Shown here: one piece after another, positions 63,178 through 64,000 of the stretch
Layout of the letters: each line of letters opens with the position of its first letter
Numbering within the stretch: the stretch's first letter is position 1
From: Actinomycetes bacterium
GTDB taxonomy: Bacteria; Actinomycetota; Actinomycetes; Mycobacteriales; Mycobacteriaceae
DNA length: 64,000 bases
Assembly: GCA_023404955.1 (NCBI GenBank)
Contig: JAEXZY010000010.1
Span: 62,001 to 126,000 of the forward strand
Direction: 5' to 3'
Position numbers and translations under genes: made by a program
The notes under the pieces: generated by a model
Databases searched by the model: none
What the model was told of the DNA's origin: nothing
What the model saw: the letters and a program-made list of their open reading frames with translations, nothing else

Positions 63178-64000
63178 TCCGGCGCGTTCCGCTGTGGCTG
63201 GCCGCGCCCGCGATCGCCGGACTCGTTCTGTTCCTGGTCTACCCCACGGTCTACCTCATCGCGCTGACCCTGACCAAGTCATCTCTGGCACACCCGTTGC
63301 GCAGCTTCACCGGCACCGACAACATCGTCACGGCGCTCGCGTCACCGGCGTTCGTCCCGTCCCTGTGGAAGTCGAGCCTTTTCGCCATCGTCGTCGCCGC
63401 GGTCACCACGGTCCTCGGGCTCGCCCTGGCACTGCTGCTGCGCCACCGCGGTGGCGGCTTCGGGTTCGCCGGGGCGCTTCTGCTGCTGCCGCTGGTGACC
63501 GCACCCGTACTGGTCGGTGTGGCATGGAAGTTGTTGCTGGCACCCGTCGGTGGAGGGTTGGCCGGGGTGTTCGCCGCGATCGGCCTGGGTGGCGTCAATC
63601 CGCTGGGATCCGGGGCCGGAGCACTGATCGTCCTGATGATCATCCACATCTGGCAATGGACACCGTTCGCGACGCTCATCGCGTTCGCCGCGCTCGGAGT
63701 CGTCCGTCCCGAACTCCTGGAGTCGGCCCGCATCGACGGGGCCGGGCGGTGGCGCACCTTCACGACCGTCACGTGGCCCGCGATCCGCCCGACCCTGTTG
63801 GCCGTCGCCGTACTCGAGCTCGTGATCGGCTACAAGGTCTTCGACTCGATCGTCGTCATCACCTCCGGTGGCCCCGGATTCTCCACTGCGCTGACGCCGT
63901 TCGTGATCTACCAGACCGGACTGAGGGGCAGCTTCGACATGGGCACCGCCGCCGCGCAGACCCTGGTGTTCGGCCTCGTGGTCGGGGCGGTGGCCACCGT
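63174..64000 (+). CDS. ABC transporter permease (3' end outside window)
   Basis: The visible 275 residues form a binding-protein-dependent permease of the MalF/UgpA type. Several helices are seen, and the EAA loop reads ELLESARIDGAGRWRTFTTVTWPAIRP, the contact site for the ATPase. ATG 63174 overlaps the binding-protein stop by four bases. The C-terminal end, the second permease and the ATPase presumably lie beyond the window. Confidence 0.93.
   Translation, partial: MIRRVPLWLAAPAIAGLVLFLVYPTVYLIALTLTKSSLAHPLRSFTGTDNIVTALASPAFVPSLWKSSLFAIVVAAVTTVLGLALALLLRHRGGGFGFAGALLLLPLVTAPVLVGVAWKLLLAPVGGGLAGVFAAIGLGGVNPLGSGAGALIVLMIIHIWQWTPFATLIAFAALGVVRPELLESARIDGAGRWRTFTTVTWPAIRPTLLAVAVLELVIGYKVFDSIVVITSGGPGFSTALTPFVIYQTGLRGSFDMGTAAAQTLVFGLVVGAVAT

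Overview
The window is a GC-rich (roughly two-thirds G+C), densely coded actinobacterial chromosome segment, most likely from an environmental rapid-growing Mycobacterium (Mycolicibacterium). Supporting signs are an antigen-85-type mycolyltransferase, an MmpL-type RND transporter, a mycobacterial type III polyketide synthase operon, Ddn-type deazaflavin (F420) oxidoreductases, many GTG starts, likely leaderless promoters and many TetR regulators. I see no phage genes, insertion sequence, integrase, rRNA or CRISPR array. I recognise about 52 protein genes and one tRNA gene. The first and last genes are cut by the window edges.

Layout. Positions 1-7730 carry redox and detoxification genes (NmrA-like reductases, an epoxide-hydrolase-like hydrolase, DUF488, nitronate monooxygenase, aldehyde dehydrogenase, SnoaL-like proteins) with two TetR regulators. 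Positions 7717-18081 are a complete selenocysteine locus: selD, tRNA-Sec, selA, selB, then (after a TerC gene on the other strand) a three-subunit formate dehydrogenase. Its catalytic subunit is read through an in-frame TGA at 13473, followed by a clear SECIS hairpin. Positions 18082-24133 hold a thioredoxin-reductase-like flavoprotein, a frameshifted YceI gene, a ferredoxin-reductase-like enzyme, a DUF6766 membrane protein, a DEAD-box helicase and a diguanylate cyclase. Positions 24138-27680 are an NCS1 permease/ureohydrolase operon with a divergent double-domain Lrp regulator.

Positions 27675-36683 hold the least conventional content: a tandem palindromic repeat, a threonine-aldolase-like gene coupled to a Pif1-type helicase that carries a degenerate exonuclease-like region and a C-terminal BRCT domain, and a tightly coupled trio of a small probable winged-helix protein, a 1039-residue protein with two P-loop ATPase modules (AAA plus HerA/FtsK-like), and a sulfurtransferase. 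Positions 36654-48247 carry an amino-acid permease/amidohydrolase operon with a divergent TetR, dodecin, an SDR enzyme, a formamidase, a Ddn-like protein, a lipoprotein metallopeptidase, an Ag85-like protein, an MFS/MarR pair, a PhyH-like dioxygenase and an EEP nuclease. Positions 48244-58678 carry glycogen phosphorylase, a second diguanylate cyclase, the four-gene MmpL/type III PKS/methyltransferase/oxidoreductase operon, an M15 peptidase and a small membrane protein. Positions 58699-64000 carry a TetR/flavin monooxygenase pair divergent from a cytochrome P450 across two near-identical 18-bp palindromes, then the start of a sugar-type ABC importer.

Functional coupling. The Sec genes plausibly exist to serve the formate dehydrogenase, the only evident selenoprotein here, feeding electrons from formate to the membrane through an Fe-S subunit and an NrfD-type subunit. 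Two intergenic repeat families (terminal-inverted-repeat elements at 18089 and 19687, and a 99-bp tandem repeat at 27675) sit just after gene ends. The dual-ATPase module (32129-36683) and the Pif1-BRCT protein are the best candidates for poorly described biology.
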